A stretch of DNA of 64,000 nt from Syngnathus acus (GCF_901709675.1 NC_051088.1:2714664-2778663); one strand, 5' to 3'; numbered from the stretch's first letter, positions 23,964-36,595 are shown. Made by a program: numbers and translations. The notes: generated by a model from the sequence alone, not told the origin.

Positions 23964-25136
23964 GTGCAGTATGCCCTTCCCCCCTTTCTTTAAGATAATC
24001 CTTCTTTGAAATTTTACCACGCAATAATGTAAGTCAATACAAATCTATCTATTCAATTCATTCACGCAACACAAATATGATATTTGTCTTACAATCATAT
24101 CCCCTCTTCGAGCTGCCCAACTAACCAAATTGGCTCACTTTTCAGGATACGTAGACACATCATTGAGTATAAGCTCATGCGATATTGATATGATACAATA
24201 TCAGCACAAATTACATACTACTTTTATGACTTATTTTGTATTACTGATTGTTGTAAAAATTATATTACCGGTACTCAAACAGTATATATCACTATAGTCA
24301 GCAACAGTGGGTATTTGTGTTATGTAATATTTGGGTTACTGTATGTTGGAGCATAAAACAGAGGTGCTTTTAGGTAGCAGGAAGTACGTATATTCATGTC
24401 ATAAACTATGGGTTAGTAAATGTTTGAACTGCCTTTGAGTGTCTCTGTTGTTAGAACATACACCGACACAAGTGACGACAAAGACCTGTGAGTTGACGCA
24501 CGTCGCGAATGATCAAACGGATTTATTATTATATCATTATTATTATTATCATTTTATTTCTTTTTTGTTTTTTGCGAGGGTCGGTCAGTGTGCACTGGCA
24601 TAAGTGGCTATCGGGAAGAGCGGCACTGATGACAACAGACATCAAATACATGAGTACCTCGGACCTACGATAAAATGTCTTTTGTATAGCAGTGCCACAA
24701 GCAGGAGCAAAGGATAAAATGTTTGGAATTATTGAGAGAGGTACACATTGCTTGCAGACATTTTGATGAAAATATTACAACCCAAAAGTGTATTTTGGGT
24801 TTGTGTTAAAGCTCTGTTTTACAAAGTCATCCTCCACTTTGCATAAACACACCACAATTCTGAAATACTTGAGAATTTAACTGGAGACAATGGAATCTAT
24901 TAATTGCTCAACTCCTCAGAGATTGACAGGTGATGTCAAGTTTTATCAGGTGTTCAGCCATTTTTTTCTGAGCTTGCCTGAATAGGAACTACAAAGTGGG
25001 CAAGTACTTCAATATTGAGTGGTGAATCTACATCACAACAAGAAATTCAGATCAGTTTGTATTTGCAGGCCTTTGCCTTTCAAAGGCTACTGCATGTAAA
25101 TATCTTGGATTTAGATGACATGGGATATTGCAAGTA
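23964..25136 (+). other. scn8a intron, no recognised feature
   Basis: Unassigned AT-rich intron sequence. Confidence 0.5.
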
Positions 25137-25536
25137 CAGTAATCCCTCGCTACATCGCGATTCGATTATCGCGGCTTCAGTACATCGTGGATTTCCCTCC
25201 CCCCCAAAAAAAATTCACAAATTCAAAATAAACCATCTAAATTGAGTAATCATGGCACAAAAGTTGCCCACACGCCAGTAGAAAGCAGGGAGTGTCCACA
25301 CAATTGCAGTATGTACACTTGTACCTTTTTATAAAAAAAGTTGTTTTCATAATGAGATTTCTAAAAACATATTTACAGTATTGTACCTTGTTATAAAAAA
25401 CGTTATCATAATAAAAGAGTTCTAAAAACTTATTTACAGTATGTACACTTGTACCTTGTTATAAAAAAATTGTTATAATAATAAAAGCGTTCTAAAAACA
25501 TATTTACAGTATGTATACTTTAGCTACATATACATG

Positions 25537-25588
25537 TCACGCACGCACGCGCACACACACACACACACACGCACTCGCACACACACTT
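25537..25588. repeat. (CA)n/(CG) microsatellite
   Basis: Interrupted run of CACGCA and CACACA units. Confidence 0.85.
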
Positions 25589-25622
25589 ATTTTCTCTGTC
25601 ATTTACACTACGTATTGATAGA

Positions 25623-26451
25623 CAGTGGAGCCTCGGATTTTCGACCACAATCCGTCCCAGAAGGCTGTTCGAGAAGTGAATTGTTCGGAATTCCGAATCA
25701 CGTTTTTCCATTACAAATAATGGAAAACATTTAATCCGTTCCAAGCAAAAAAAAAAAAAAATCGCGCCTTTTTTAAGCATTTTTTCATTTGCACATTTTT
25801 GTCCGATCGCGCAACTGCAGCGCACCGCCGAACGCGCAAACGTAGCGCGTCACCGACCGCGCAACTGCACCACGCTGGTCGCATTATTGTGACAGAGCCG
25901 TCGCTGAAATTTAGAAAATATTTTTAACGTCCTGATGTACTTTTCAAAATGTAAGTGGACCTCAGTGCGCAGGGAGCTTAATTTTGTCCGAACGCGCAAC
26001 CGTAGCGCGTCGCCGACCGCGCAACTACACCGCGCTGGTCGCATTATTGTGACAGAGCCGTCGCTAAAATTTAGAAAATATTTTTAATGTCCTGATGTAC
26101 TTTCCAAAATTTAAGTGGACCTAGTGCGCAAGGAGCTTAATTTGTTCCGATCGCGCAACCACAGCGTGCCAGGCGCTCACTGTCGCATTGTTTTAAGAGC
26201 GTCTTTGTGTTTTAGGATGGCTTTACTGCTCCCGCTTGCTTCCTTTGGAAGCATGATTAGAGTTGATGCAATCCTCAGAGTAACGAGAATGTAATAACGA
26301 ACAGTCAGTTGGCATGCGGGTCCTCTCGGCTCATCTCGTGAGGTTCGACAACCGAATTTCGTCCAACATCCAAAGCAAAAAAATCTCCAATTTTTTGTTT
26401 GAATACCAATTTGTTCGAGAACCGGGACGTTCGAAAACCGAGGCTCCACTG
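25623..26451 (+). mobile_element. TA-target element, CAGTGGAGCCTCGG family
   Basis: The termini CAGTGGAGCCTCGGATTTTC and CCGAGGCTCCACTG match the family at 14252. It has two interior tandem blocks of the GCGCAAC type. The left TA has changed to GA. Confidence 0.85.
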
Positions 26452-26835
26452 TAGTAGTATTTACATGTTTGAAACTGTTATTTAATCTTCTGATAACATA
26501 TGCACTTATATGGTTTAATATACACTTATTAATACACAAGCAATGTATGTGTCATAGAATGAGTGGAGCTGGGCGACCAAATGCAGCTTGGACCTGAGTT
26601 TATTGAGGGAATTCAAAAGACAGACGAGAGGCTCGACTAAGGACGAGAATAACTGAAAAAAAAGACAAGACAAAGACAAGACAAAGACAAGAAAGACGAA
26701 AACAATCCAACAGGGGAGTGACACGCAGACAGGACTTAAATACGAGACATGTCACGAAAGGCAGGTGACGGTGATTTTCTAGATTGTGAGCAGACACAGG
26801 AGGGGAGGGGTGACGCGAACAGAAACCATGGCAAC

Positions 26836-27227
26836 TGTTAGTGTTGATAGATTATTTTGATCGTATGATTATGTTGGAATGTAGACTATAATGATGAACC
26901 AAACTTGTCCTGTTGTCACAACGCAGTAAAATAAAGTGCTTGCATCCTCTGCACTGGTTGACCTGCTGCAGAGGAAGCAATCAAAGTTGTTCTGTTTACT
27001 TTAGATCGTAAAACACCCCCTGCTCTAATCTCACCAGACGCCGGGGGTTCACCAAACCCGTCACCCCACCCTGCTTTCTCTCAATAAATATGCTCTTGCA
27101 AGAGACCAAAGGCAGACTACGTTCGAACATCTCTGTACGAACGTTTTCTCCACTTGCAAGTGCTAAAAAGGCATACTGTCTCCCGTGTGGTTCTTGCAAA
27201 TAAGTTAGAATGAGCACCACTCTAACA
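26836..27227 (+). mobile_element. solo LTR of a retroelement
   Basis: 392 bases beginning TGTTAG and ending CTAACA, the standard TG...CA with inverted tips. The 5-base duplication GCAAC lies at 26831-26835 and 27228-27232. A poly-A signal (CAATAAATATG near 27083) sits in the right half, as in the R region of LTRs. No internal genes remain, so it is a solo LTR left by recombination. The retroelement class is not determined. Confidence 0.72.
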
Positions 27228-27383
27228 GCAACATTAAAACAAGGAAACGAACGGAGACGGATCGTGACAGTATATTAAAAAAAAGGGTGACACTACTTTG
27301 CGGATTTTCACATATCGCGGGTGGTCTTAGAACCAATTATTCACGATAGACGAGGGATTACTGTATTCAACATTTGAATAAAG

Positions 27384-28312
27384 TACCGTTTTTTTCCGTG
27401 TATAATGCGCCCCCATGTATAATACGCACCCTAACAATGGCATGTTGATGCTGGAAAAAAGCCTGTACCCATGTATAATACGCACCCAATTTCTTTTTTT
27501 TTTTTTTTTTTCTTTTTTTTTTTTTTAAGTCCCAATGATCGTCACACACGCAGGGAGGCAATGGGTCCCATTTTTATAGTCTTTGGTATGGTCTTAACTA
27601 GGCTGGATGTATTTTTTTTTGTTGGCGTTGATTTCTCCGGCTGCCCGTAAAGGCACCACCGCGATCAGATGAAAAGAGAGGAAAGTGACGTGCGGACATG
27701 TGAAAAAGGCGGCTCTGTATGGGAGAGACGTTGAAGAGGAATAAAAACACCCTTGGAAACCAAAACTTGCCCCTCGTCGTGACTCGGAGCAGCAACAAAT
27801 GTTTCGGATTTGTGTAGGGTACATTGTGACAGCAAACGAGCAGGTGATCGAGCAAGCGTCTGATACGAGAGCATTGCGTTCGTATGGAGCGTGTTTGAAG
27901 TGAACAGCAGAGACGAAAGGAACAAGGCAAAGTGTTGTGAAATAAAATATTACCTGTAATACGCATTTTGTTATTTGCTGATTGTATTAAACTATCACAT
28001 TCATTGTCAGTCAAGAAGAGAAGAGGACTATTATCCCTTCTTTGACGAAATGACCAGAGCACAGTACAAACACACTATTGTTCTTTCGGTATTTATTCAA
28101 CCCACATTCTTTCACAACATGACAAGAAGAGAACAATACATAAATCAATACTCGTACCAGTACCATGATTTTCTTAAAAAAAAAAAAGAAAAGAAAAAAA
28201 TTTAAAAAAAGAAAAAATTTAAAAAAAATTGTACCCATGTATAATGCGCACCCCAGATTTTAGGACAATAAATTAGTTAAATTTTGCGTATTATACACGG
28301 AAAAAAACGGTA
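27384..28312. mobile_element. TACCGTTTTTTTCCGTG-terminus element
   Basis: The ends TACCGTTTTTTTCCGTGTAT and ATACACGGAAAAAAACGGTA are inverted. Both subterminal regions carry TATAATGCGC/CATGTATAATACGCACCC repeats. The 930-base interior has a T-rich run (27490-27527) and an A-rich run (28176-28227). An open minus-strand frame inside has no recognisable domain. Confidence 0.8.
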
Positions 28313-28390
28313 AATCAAACATTAAGTTAAATCTTGAAAAATAACCTCGATAAATCCATACACACTGTAATCTCCATTATGTCTCCACAG

Positions 28391-28661
28391 AACAAGATAC
28401 AAGGAATGGTCTTTGACTTTGTCACACAGCAAGTCTTCGACATCTCCATTATGATCCTCATTTGTCTCAACATGGTCACCATGATGGTGGAAACGGACGA
28501 CCAATCAGATGAAACTGAGAATGTCCTCTACTGGGTCAACTTCATCTTCATTGTGGTCTTCACCACGGAATTCTTGCTGAAGCTCTTTGCTCTTCGCCAC
28601 TACTACTTCACCAATGGATGGAACATCTTTGACGTGGTGGTGGTCATCCTGTCTATCGTTG
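28391..28661 (+). CDS. scn8a: scn8a exon: domain IV S1-S3
   Basis: The exon is 271 bases, entering in phase 0 and leaving in phase 1 (GTT G then gtgagt). [20 protein letters not shown] starts domain IV. S1 is [15 protein letters not shown], then the [14 protein letters not shown] loop, S2 INFIFIVVF-type helix with [16 protein letters not shown], and S3 [15 protein letters not shown]. The domain IV voltage sensor controls fast inactivation. The 271-base length and phases are standard for vertebrate Nav genes. Confidence 0.96.
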
Positions 28662-28746
28662 GTGAGTTGAGGGGCAGACATTGATGTCTATCAAGCCGTT
28701 TAGTGTGAATGACCAGAGTGCAGTTTGGAACAATGTTCATCTACGT

Positions 28747-29718
28747 CAGGGGTCACCAACATGAGCGCATGAGTCGCCCGCAGGACTGTTCTAAAATTAG
28801 CTCAAGTAGCGGCACTTGTCAGTGAGCTGTATCTATTTATTTTACAGTCAAACCTCGGTTTTCGAACGTCCTGGTTCTCGAACAAATCGGAATTCAAACA
28901 AAACATTCGAGATTTTTTTTGCTTAGGTTGTCGAACAAAATTCGGAGGTCGAACCTCGCGAGATGAGCCGGGAAGACCCGAGAAAACCCGACCGCGCGGC
29001 CCGGATGCCAACTGACTCCGTTGTTATTGTATTTTCGTTACTTTGAGGATTGTATTAACCCCTAATCATGCCTCCAAAGAAAGCAAGTGGGAGCAGTAAA
29101 GCCATCCTTAAACACAAAGACGCTCTTAAAGCAATGAGTCAGTGAGCGCCCGGTGCGCTGCGGTTGCGCGATCGGACGAAATTAAGCTCCCTGCGCACTG
29201 AGGTCCACTTAAATTTTGGAAAGTACATCAGGACTTTAAAAATATTTTCTAAATTTTAGCGACGGCTCTGTCACAATAATGCGACCAGCGCGGTGCAGTT
29301 GCGCGGTGGGCGACGCGCTACGGTTGCGCGTTCGGCGGTGAGCTGCAGTTGCGCGATCGGACAAATATGCGCAAATGAAAAAAAACGTTTAAAAAAGGCG
29401 GGGGGGGGGGGTTGTCTTGAAACGAATTAATTTTTTTCCATTATTTGTAATGGGAAAACTAGATTCGGAATTCGACCGATTCGCTTCTCGAACCGCCTTC
29501 TGGAACGGATTGTGGTCAAAAACCAAGGTTTGACTATATTTTTCCTATTCTTGTTAAAATCACACTTACATGTGAATTGGAAATGACAATAATAACACAT
29601 AGTGAAAGCCAAATTGAGCAACTTGGCTATTTCAGAAGTGCGTGTCAAACTGGTAGCCCTTTGCCTTAATCAGTACCCAGGAAGTAGCTCTCGGTTTAAG
29701 AAAGGTTGGTGACCCCTG
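28747..29718. mobile_element. hAT-type element (CAGGGGTCACCAAC termini) with perfect duplication
   Basis: The termini CAGGGGTCACCAAC and GTTGGTGACCCCTG are inverted. The 8-base duplication ATCTACGT lies at 28739-28746 and 29719-29726. It contains an inserted TA-target element (28845-29535), exactly as the truncated opposite-strand copy at 22293-23368 does. The pair therefore either inserted as a composite or was duplicated together. Confidence 0.92.
28845..29535 (-). mobile_element. TA-target element, CAGTCAAACCTCGG subfamily, minus orientation
   Basis: Same termini and GC-rich interior as 22375-23241 but inverted. It is shorter (691 bases) because it keeps fewer interior tandem blocks. Confidence 0.85.
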
Positions 29719-29799
29719 ATCTACGTCAATCTAACTCAACTATTCTACATAGTATGAACTACTGTAAATTGTAACTAGTTATATATATTTTTTACTCTT

Positions 29800-30123
29800 T
29801 CTGAATTGCGTGTTACACTGAGATGGTTAAAAAACCTTTGGGTGTCAGTACCCCAGGAGTGGATGAGATTCACCTGGCCTAAAAAAGTGGACTGCGGTGT
29901 GTGTTCCGACAATAGGGTGATCACACTCCTCAGCCTCCCCGGCAAGGTCATGAAGAAAACTGGTCAAACGGCAATTTGGATTTTCTTCTGGCAGTTTAAC
30001 AGTGGACCAGTGGAAAGATCAAGATCAGTGATACAAGTAGCCGGAATGAGTTTCTCCTGCATGGTGTATGGACTCTCTGGTAGAGAAAGGGTGAGAAGCA
30101 CTGTCATCTTGGAGGGACTAAGA
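29800..30123 (+). pseudogene. RTE-type LINE reverse transcriptase fragment (left part)
   Basis: The frame contains KKVDCGVCSDNRVITLLSLPGKV, resembling the RT motif with YRGITLLSLPGKV of fish non-LTR elements. The rest is degraded. The element continues at 31116 after a hAT insertion. Confidence 0.6.
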
Positions 30124-30131
30124 ATAGAGCT

Positions 30132-31107
30132 CAGAGATGGGGACTCGAGTCACTGAGACTTGGATTCGAGTCGACTCGAGTCGCTGTTTTGATGACTTGT
30201 GACTTGACTTGACAGAAAATGAAAAAACTTGAGACTCGACTTGGACTTGGAAGTTAAAGACTTGGGACTTGACTTGACTTGAGACACGATGACTTGAATG
30301 ACTTCAGTGTTATTTAGTTTATGTTCTCGGTTTGAATATAAAATTAATAATACATTTAAAAAAATAATATCGATAACACGGTAGGAGCGCAGGCTGAGAA
30401 TGGCGTTGTCATGATTGGATCACTACCCTGTCAATCAATCAGTCGTGCCCTCTCTACCTACCGAACGTGTTTATTGGAGAATCACACCCCTTTATATCAG
30501 ACATGCGCAAACATGTCAGCGGGAGCGGTGCCGCGAGTCATCACCTTCGGCTATCGCAATTACTTTTATGACGGCAAAAGACGGACAGCACAGTGCGAGA
30601 TATGCAACAAAAACATTTCTTCTTTCAGATTTTTTTCAGATTATTTTTTCATATTTGCAACTCAAATGTGTCAGACACTGTCGGCAGACGTTCATTTGTT
30701 TAGATTGAGCTGTCAATAAATCATTGTATGAGGTAATTTCTTTTTTGTTTGATTCCATGGTGTATTTTACTGAATATCAGTAATTATAGTGCAAATCCAA
30801 ATTATTGTCATATTTTTTAAACAGGTTAGACACATTGGACAATGATGGTTACTTAAAGTTACTGATATCTTGTCTTTTCACTACTAAGATCAGATTCTGC
30901 GGGTAAAATTGCAATAATAAGGTGACTTGACTTAGACTTGACTTGACCTATTTAAGGACTTGACGTGGACTTGACTTGACCTATTTAAGGACTTGACTTG
31001 ATTTGACTTGCCCAAGAAAAAAATGACTTGGGACTTACATGAGACTTGAAGGTTAAGACTTGAGACTTACTTGAGACTTGCACATGTGTGACTTGGTCCC
31101 ATCTCTG
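30132..31107. mobile_element. hAT-type element, CAGAGATGG termini, GACTTG-rich
   Basis: The termini CAGAGATGG and CCATCTCTG are inverted. A perfect 8-base duplication, ATAGAGCT, sits at 30124-30131 and 31108-31115. Both subterminal regions consist of GACTTGACTTGA-like simple repeats in opposite orientation. A short open segment at about 30515-30640 (ITFGYRNYFYDG, then CEICNKNIS) looks like a remnant BED-type zinc finger start. Confidence 0.9.
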
Positions 31108-31115
31108 ATAGAGCT

Positions 31116-31235
31116 GCTGCTTCGTCATATTGAGACGACCCAGATGAAGTACCTCAAAGTATCTGGTTAGAATTCCTCCCGACTGAGTTGTTCCTGGTAC
31201 GCGGATGTCCCAGGACATGCGGGAAAAACTATGAG
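31116..31235 (+). pseudogene. LINE fragment (right part)
   Basis: LLLRHIETTQMKYLKVSG and following bases resemble the 3' coding end of RTE-like fish LINEs (HIERSQLRW...). The fragment was once joined to 29800-30123. Confidence 0.55.
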
Positions 31236-32009
31236 CCCGGTCTTTGTGTTTAGCACAAGTTTACCACAAAGCCCAGTCTAACTGTGCGCATGAGTGGAGG
31301 AGTTTTCTTTCCTTTGGTATTTTCCTACACCCGCATAGGTAGACGAGGGCGTTTCTGTCATTGAGCGGCATTGTGGTATGGAACACAGTTGACTCTCGGG
31401 CATTCGAAATGGCTTCCCTCAATCCCTTTAACTTCAGCGCAGCGATAGATATACGGACGTGAACCCTGAAATGTAGCAACTGTGTGCACAGTCGCCGTCC
31501 CGCATGCGGTCCCGAATGGTCTGGGTACGTGCAATGTGAAATCTTGGAAACTTAACAAAGAGGGCAGCCACAATTTCTAGTAGTCACTACTTGTGTTGGA
31601 GCAAGCATTTAAATGCATGCACTTGCACAAACATGACCAGATTAAATTCTTGGTTGCACACGCTGAGGAAGAGATCATATGAGACCATTGTGGTCTGTCT
31701 TAAGCCATAATTAAATTCATAATTGTGTAACAGTTACTGTAACAGTGGCCGTAAATTTAGGAATATTCCCTGATACTGATTTTCAGAATTGGCAGCTAGC
31801 GAACATTTACTTGGTTGTTGTACTTGTATTTCACTTGGTGCTTGAGCAGGCACTACAGAGGGCCAATGATTTGTCTACAAAAAATTAATTCCAATTATGA
31901 TTTTCTTTTTTTTTTTTTATAAAGTCTTCCATGTCTTTATACTTGCCGACACCCATCTATGGTACATGCTGCATTTTTACACGAGTGTGTTTGCTGTTCA
32001 TCCTTACAG
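31236..32009 (+). other. scn8a last intron, no recognised feature
   Basis: Unassigned intron DNA, ending in the acceptor TGTTCATCCTTACAG. Confidence 0.6.
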
Positions 32010-33169
32010 GAATGTTCCTGGCTGACCTTATCGAGAAGTATTTTGTATCTCCGACGCTGTTCCGAGTGATCCGCTTGGCTCGTATCGGCCGTATCCTGCG
32101 TCTTATCAAAGGAGCAAAGGGCATCCGAACGTTACTCTTTGCCCTGATGATGTCACTTCCTGCCCTGTTCAACATTGGCCTCTTGCTCTTCCTGGTCATG
32201 TTCATCTTCTCCATCTTCGGCATGTCCAACTTTGGCTACGTGAAGCATGGTGCCGGCATCGACGACCTGTACAACTTTGAGACCTTTGGCAACAGTATGA
32301 TCATCCTGTTCATGATCACCACTTCGGCCGGCTGGGACGGCTTGCTTCTGCCCATCCTCAACTACCCGCCGGACTGCAATCCCAACTTGGAGAACCCAGG
32401 CACCTCAGTCAAGGGTGACTGCGGTAACCCCTCAGTGGGGATATTTTTCTTTGTCATGTACATCATCATTTCCTTCCTGATTGTGGTCAACATGTACATT
32501 GCCATCATCCTGGAGAACTTTAGCGTCGCCACAGAGGAGAGCGCTGATCCACTGAGTGAGGATGACTTTGAGACCTTTTACGAGATCTGGGAGAAGTTTG
32601 ATCCCACTGCCTCTCAGTTCATCACTTTCGCCAAGCTGTCCGACTTTGCTGATGCACTGGAACACCCGCTTCGTGTCCCGAAGCCCAACACCATCGAGCT
32701 GATTGCCATGGACATGCCCATGGTGAGCGGCGATCGCATCCACTGCCTGGACATTCTGTTTGCCTTCACCAAGCGTGTGTTGGGCGACAGCGGTGAGTTG
32801 GACATGCTGAGGCAGCAGATGGAGGAGCGCTTTGTCGCGGCAAACCCCTCCAAGGTGTCCTATGAGCCCATCACCACCACGCTGCGCCGCAAACAGGAGG
32901 ACGTCTCGGCCAGGATCATCCAGAATGCCTATCGCGCTCACCTCATCCGCCGCGGCATCATTTTCAAGCGCCACATGTTCACTAACAACAAGCTTGAGAA
33001 TGGCAGCACGAACCAGGAGAAGAAGGAGAGCACGCCATCCACCGCCTCGCTCCCTTCGTATGACAGCGTGACCAAACCAGACAAGGAGAAGCAGGACGAC
33101 AACAAGGAGGCATGGGCCAGGAAGGAGAAGGACAAAAACAAAAAAGATGAGTGGGAATCTAAGTGTTAG
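32010..33169 (+). CDS. scn8a: scn8a terminal exon: domain IV S4 to C-terminus
   Basis: This exon encodes 386 further residues and the stop TAG of the sodium channel. The S4 sensor ([19 protein letters not shown], exon residues 19-37) has eight positive charges. S5 follows at 46-70. The pore segment at 97-110 includes TTSAGWDG, the DEKA alanine. S6 runs through [14 protein letters not shown]. An EF-like region ([19 protein letters not shown]) and an IQ calmodulin-binding motif ([13 protein letters not shown]) come next. [10 protein letters not shown] and a terminal ESKC match Nav1.6 rather than Nav1.1-1.5, which have PPSYDSV. The pore helix reads [11 protein letters not shown], where other vertebrate channels have ICLFQITTSAG. 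Phase 1 joins it to the exon ending at 28661. Confidence 0.97.
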
Positions 33170-33387
33170 GCACCATGAGACTCTTGAGCCCCACCGAAGT
33201 AGAAACATTTGCAAGTAATAAAATCTGAGAAAAACACTGGGAAAAAAATGTTTACAGACTACTGAGGAAACACGGTTTCTTATGTCATCAAAGACAGCTG
33301 AACCAAACACAATCAGTTTACTGTGGAACTTTGCTGCATAATGACCAAGCTCTTAGAGTGACTCACAACAGTATGCTGGCCATGACA

Positions 33388-33529
<142 letters not shown>

Positions 33530-33737
33530 TATTTTTGGGGACCAACTTGCCAAGGCACACAACTCTCTGGTGAACGAATGAAAGAATAGCAACGTCCCTG
33601 CCACAGCAGAGCATGTCAAGTCCCTCTGCAAAGCTTCCATGCGAGAGCACGACTAGAACTGCAACATCAGTATAAAAGAAGAAGAAGGAGAAGAAGAAAA
33701 AAATCAACCACACAACCGAGCAAGCCAGCTATTGGGC

Positions 33738-33830
33738 GATGGATGGATGGATGGATGGATGGATGGATGGATGGATGGATGGATGGATGGATGGATGGAT
33801 GGATGGATGGATGGATGGATGGATGGATGG
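33738..33830. repeat. (TGGA)n microsatellite in 3' UTR
   Basis: About 23 perfect TGGA units. The unit is the same as the tail of the family-1 SINEs, but no SINE body is next to it. Confidence 0.97.
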
Positions 33831-35550
33831 GGAGCAGAAAACTGAAATTTTTGACTGTTTAATTTGTTTAGCTTGTCAATGCCTCGTTGCAACATTACAT
33901 GATTCAAGCAGCAAAAGAAATTAAGTAACATCAAGCTCATGTCACAAGCGCTTTCATCTCGGTTATGCTGACATAAGGAAAAGACATTCAGGTTTTGGGC
34001 TGCAGAAGACTTGCTCAGATCAATAATAATAATTATTGTGCTTGTTCAATGCATAGAAATGACTTGCATGAAGGCATGTTTTGATCAGGAATCATGCATG
34101 AGTAATCATAGTCCACAAGACACTAAATGCTCATAACTCTGCAGAGGTTTTACAGTGTGACATGGAGGCGACTGCCCACTGGAGCTGATGAACCGGGTGT
34201 TTGGCAACTTAAAGTTTTTTTTTTCTGCTCTGCATTGAAATGTCGGCGTCAAAGAGGCAGAAGTCGACCCTTATGTTGAGGATGCGGGGATCGCATCACT
34301 TTTGTCCTTTTACTGTTGGGACAATGTTGTATGTCACAGAGTTTGCGGTGTTTTGATCTGGGGTGCTCAAAGAATAATAGGGTATCCCTACTACTGTTGT
34401 AGCCCTTGTAGACAGTAGAGGAAGAAGACGCGTTTGATTTCCTCTTTTTGTACTCGTGACGGATATGCATTAGAGCTTCCCAGCCAATGAGGCGTTATGT
34501 AATGTCACATTTGTCTGACAATTTGGAACCACGGTCTGGGAGATTGTCTTTTCTGTTGTCGTCCCACAAGGCTGGAGAATGACGCAGACCATCACGGAGT
34601 GTGTGCGGGGTTTGCACAAAGCTATCCCAATTCCCAAGCACTAAGCCTTGTCATGCCAAGCATGAGTGGAAGGGGCATAAAGGGCTTTTGGTTGCTAGAA
34701 TCCAGTGGGCTATGTCTGCGGGTGATCCTCAACAACAGAAATAACTGCCATGTTTCTCTGTGTATCATTGGCACCATCTTTTTTCACACACGCTTCCAGT
34801 GAGTCGGACAGAGGTGATAAAAGCAAGACTTCCTTCTGATGAACATCAGGAGACCTCACATAGATGCAGCTACCGTGTGTGAGCAATCAAAAAAGTTTTG
34901 TGGAGAAACGGAAGGCTTTGTCAATCCAGCTGCCTCTTGAGGTGTTCCTGCCATTCCTTTTGTACGTGCCAATCGATGGTCCTATTTCTACGCGGATGAC
35001 TTGCCCAGCGTCCAATACCATTTTGGTGTGTTCAACACTGCCGACCCCACCCCCCTACAAAAGGACACCCTTTTGTCTGTACCATGAAACCAGGTCTGTT
35101 CACAGCATGATGTCTCCCAATAGTTTGGCTGTTGCACACTGAAAACAAATACATTCCCAATGAGAGAACCACTGGAGCGAGCTGTGCCATCCAGCCGAAC
35201 AGCGCTCATCTCGGATGGAACCGATCCGATTGACTCGCTCACCACGCCAACCACAAACAGACAAAAAAAAGAAGACGATGTACAGCGCAGGCGACAATGT
35301 AAATGGCACAATCGCAGGAAAAGAACGACTTTTTTGAGAGAAACTATAAATATTGTAACATACGATTTTATTTTATCTGCATGCTTTGTTGTGTTTTTGT
35401 AAATAAGTAATTTATCACTGTTACTATTACTAATCACACAGAAAAGAAGAAACATGACGATATAGAATGGCCTCCAGCTATCCCTGTTGACACGTTTGTA
35501 CCTTTAGAATTTTTTGAGACACTTTTCACTTTGGTGACTGGATCAAGGAA

Positions 35551-35558
35551 AAAAAAAA

Positions 35559-35589
<31 letters not shown>

Positions 35590-35640
35590 ATATATATATA
35601 AAGATATTTAAATATATAAATATTATACAATATAAAAAGA
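35551..35640. repeat. A-rich and (TA)n low-complexity tract
   Basis: An A run followed by TA and AAATAT units. Confidence 0.85.
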
Positions 35641-36595
35641 TTTATCTGTGTATACATATATGTCTATATGTATATACATCAAACAGAAGAACATGGTTTC
35701 TTACATACATTTTGATTTCCGTGCAACACGTTCGGTAGATGTTTCAATGTTCGTGGAGCGGGGGAGGTTGTTTGTTTGAATTGTAGCCTGATCATGACCA
35801 CAACAATAATGTTACCAGCACATCATTCACTCACTGCTCACTGCCCTTCTCTGCCACTCAGCGGGTGTGACTCATGCACCTCCCCGACCGACCATGTATA
35901 GCTGACCTGCCTACCTTTTACACTCTTCCCACTGCCACCGTATACAGTGCCATGGGCAACTCAACCTCACCTTTTGTTTTGTACTGTGTTCCACTCAATG
36001 GCATGTGCCTTTTTTCTGCTTTATCTGAAATTTGGATGTCTGCCACACCTGAAAACTATTAAAAAAAAACATTGAACTTGACGTAAAGATGTGGAGATTG
36101 AGGCTTTGAGTGGAGCAGTGTGAGCACAACATGCATCAGGGATGTGGAGTCACAAATACAGCCATGCACACACCTCACTTCATCTCAGTATTCAAGCGTG
36201 TGTCAAGAGAAAAAAAAATAGCTAAGTCAACAGTGTCCTGTTCTTCTAGTGCTATATACAGTATGTGTGTATGTCACCCACTTGGCTTGTGAAAAAGAAG
36301 CTTGCCTTTGATACTTCTCTCTTAAGTTCCTCCACTTTTCTCTGAAATTTATTTTTGTAACATTATTAATTAATTGATTATAGAACTCATTACTTTTCTT
36401 TTTTTTAATGCATGGTTTATTTATTACGGCCATATTTTTGCTTTCCCTTGAAAAATGAACCAGTGTTTTTTTGTTTTCACTTGTCACCACGTTTTAAAAC
36501 GTGAGGGGAAAAGGATAAACATTACAGTATCAACCACTTAAAGAAAGAATACATGAAAGGTTGTCTTCATTTGAGCACGAAACTTTTTATTACCA

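Larger units (their letters stand above)
25137..27363. mobile_element. TA-target element with CAGTAATCCCTCG termini, host of other insertions
   Basis: The left end CAGTAATCCCTCGCTACATC and right end CGAGGGATTACTG are inverted and flanked by TA. Three tandem copies of a unit of about 65-70 bases ending in TATTTACAGTATGTACAC lie at 25310-25515. The element contains a CAGTGGAGCC element (25623-26451) and a solo LTR (26836-27227). Part of the same family recurs at about 43920-44365. Confidence 0.7.

Noticed and set aside
29806-30156. 116-residue open frame as a host gene
   Set aside because: Matches a LINE reverse transcriptase motif and runs into a hAT insertion.
33704-33940. Open frames of MDGW and SIHP repeats
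   Set aside because: Translations of the (TGGA)n microsatellite.
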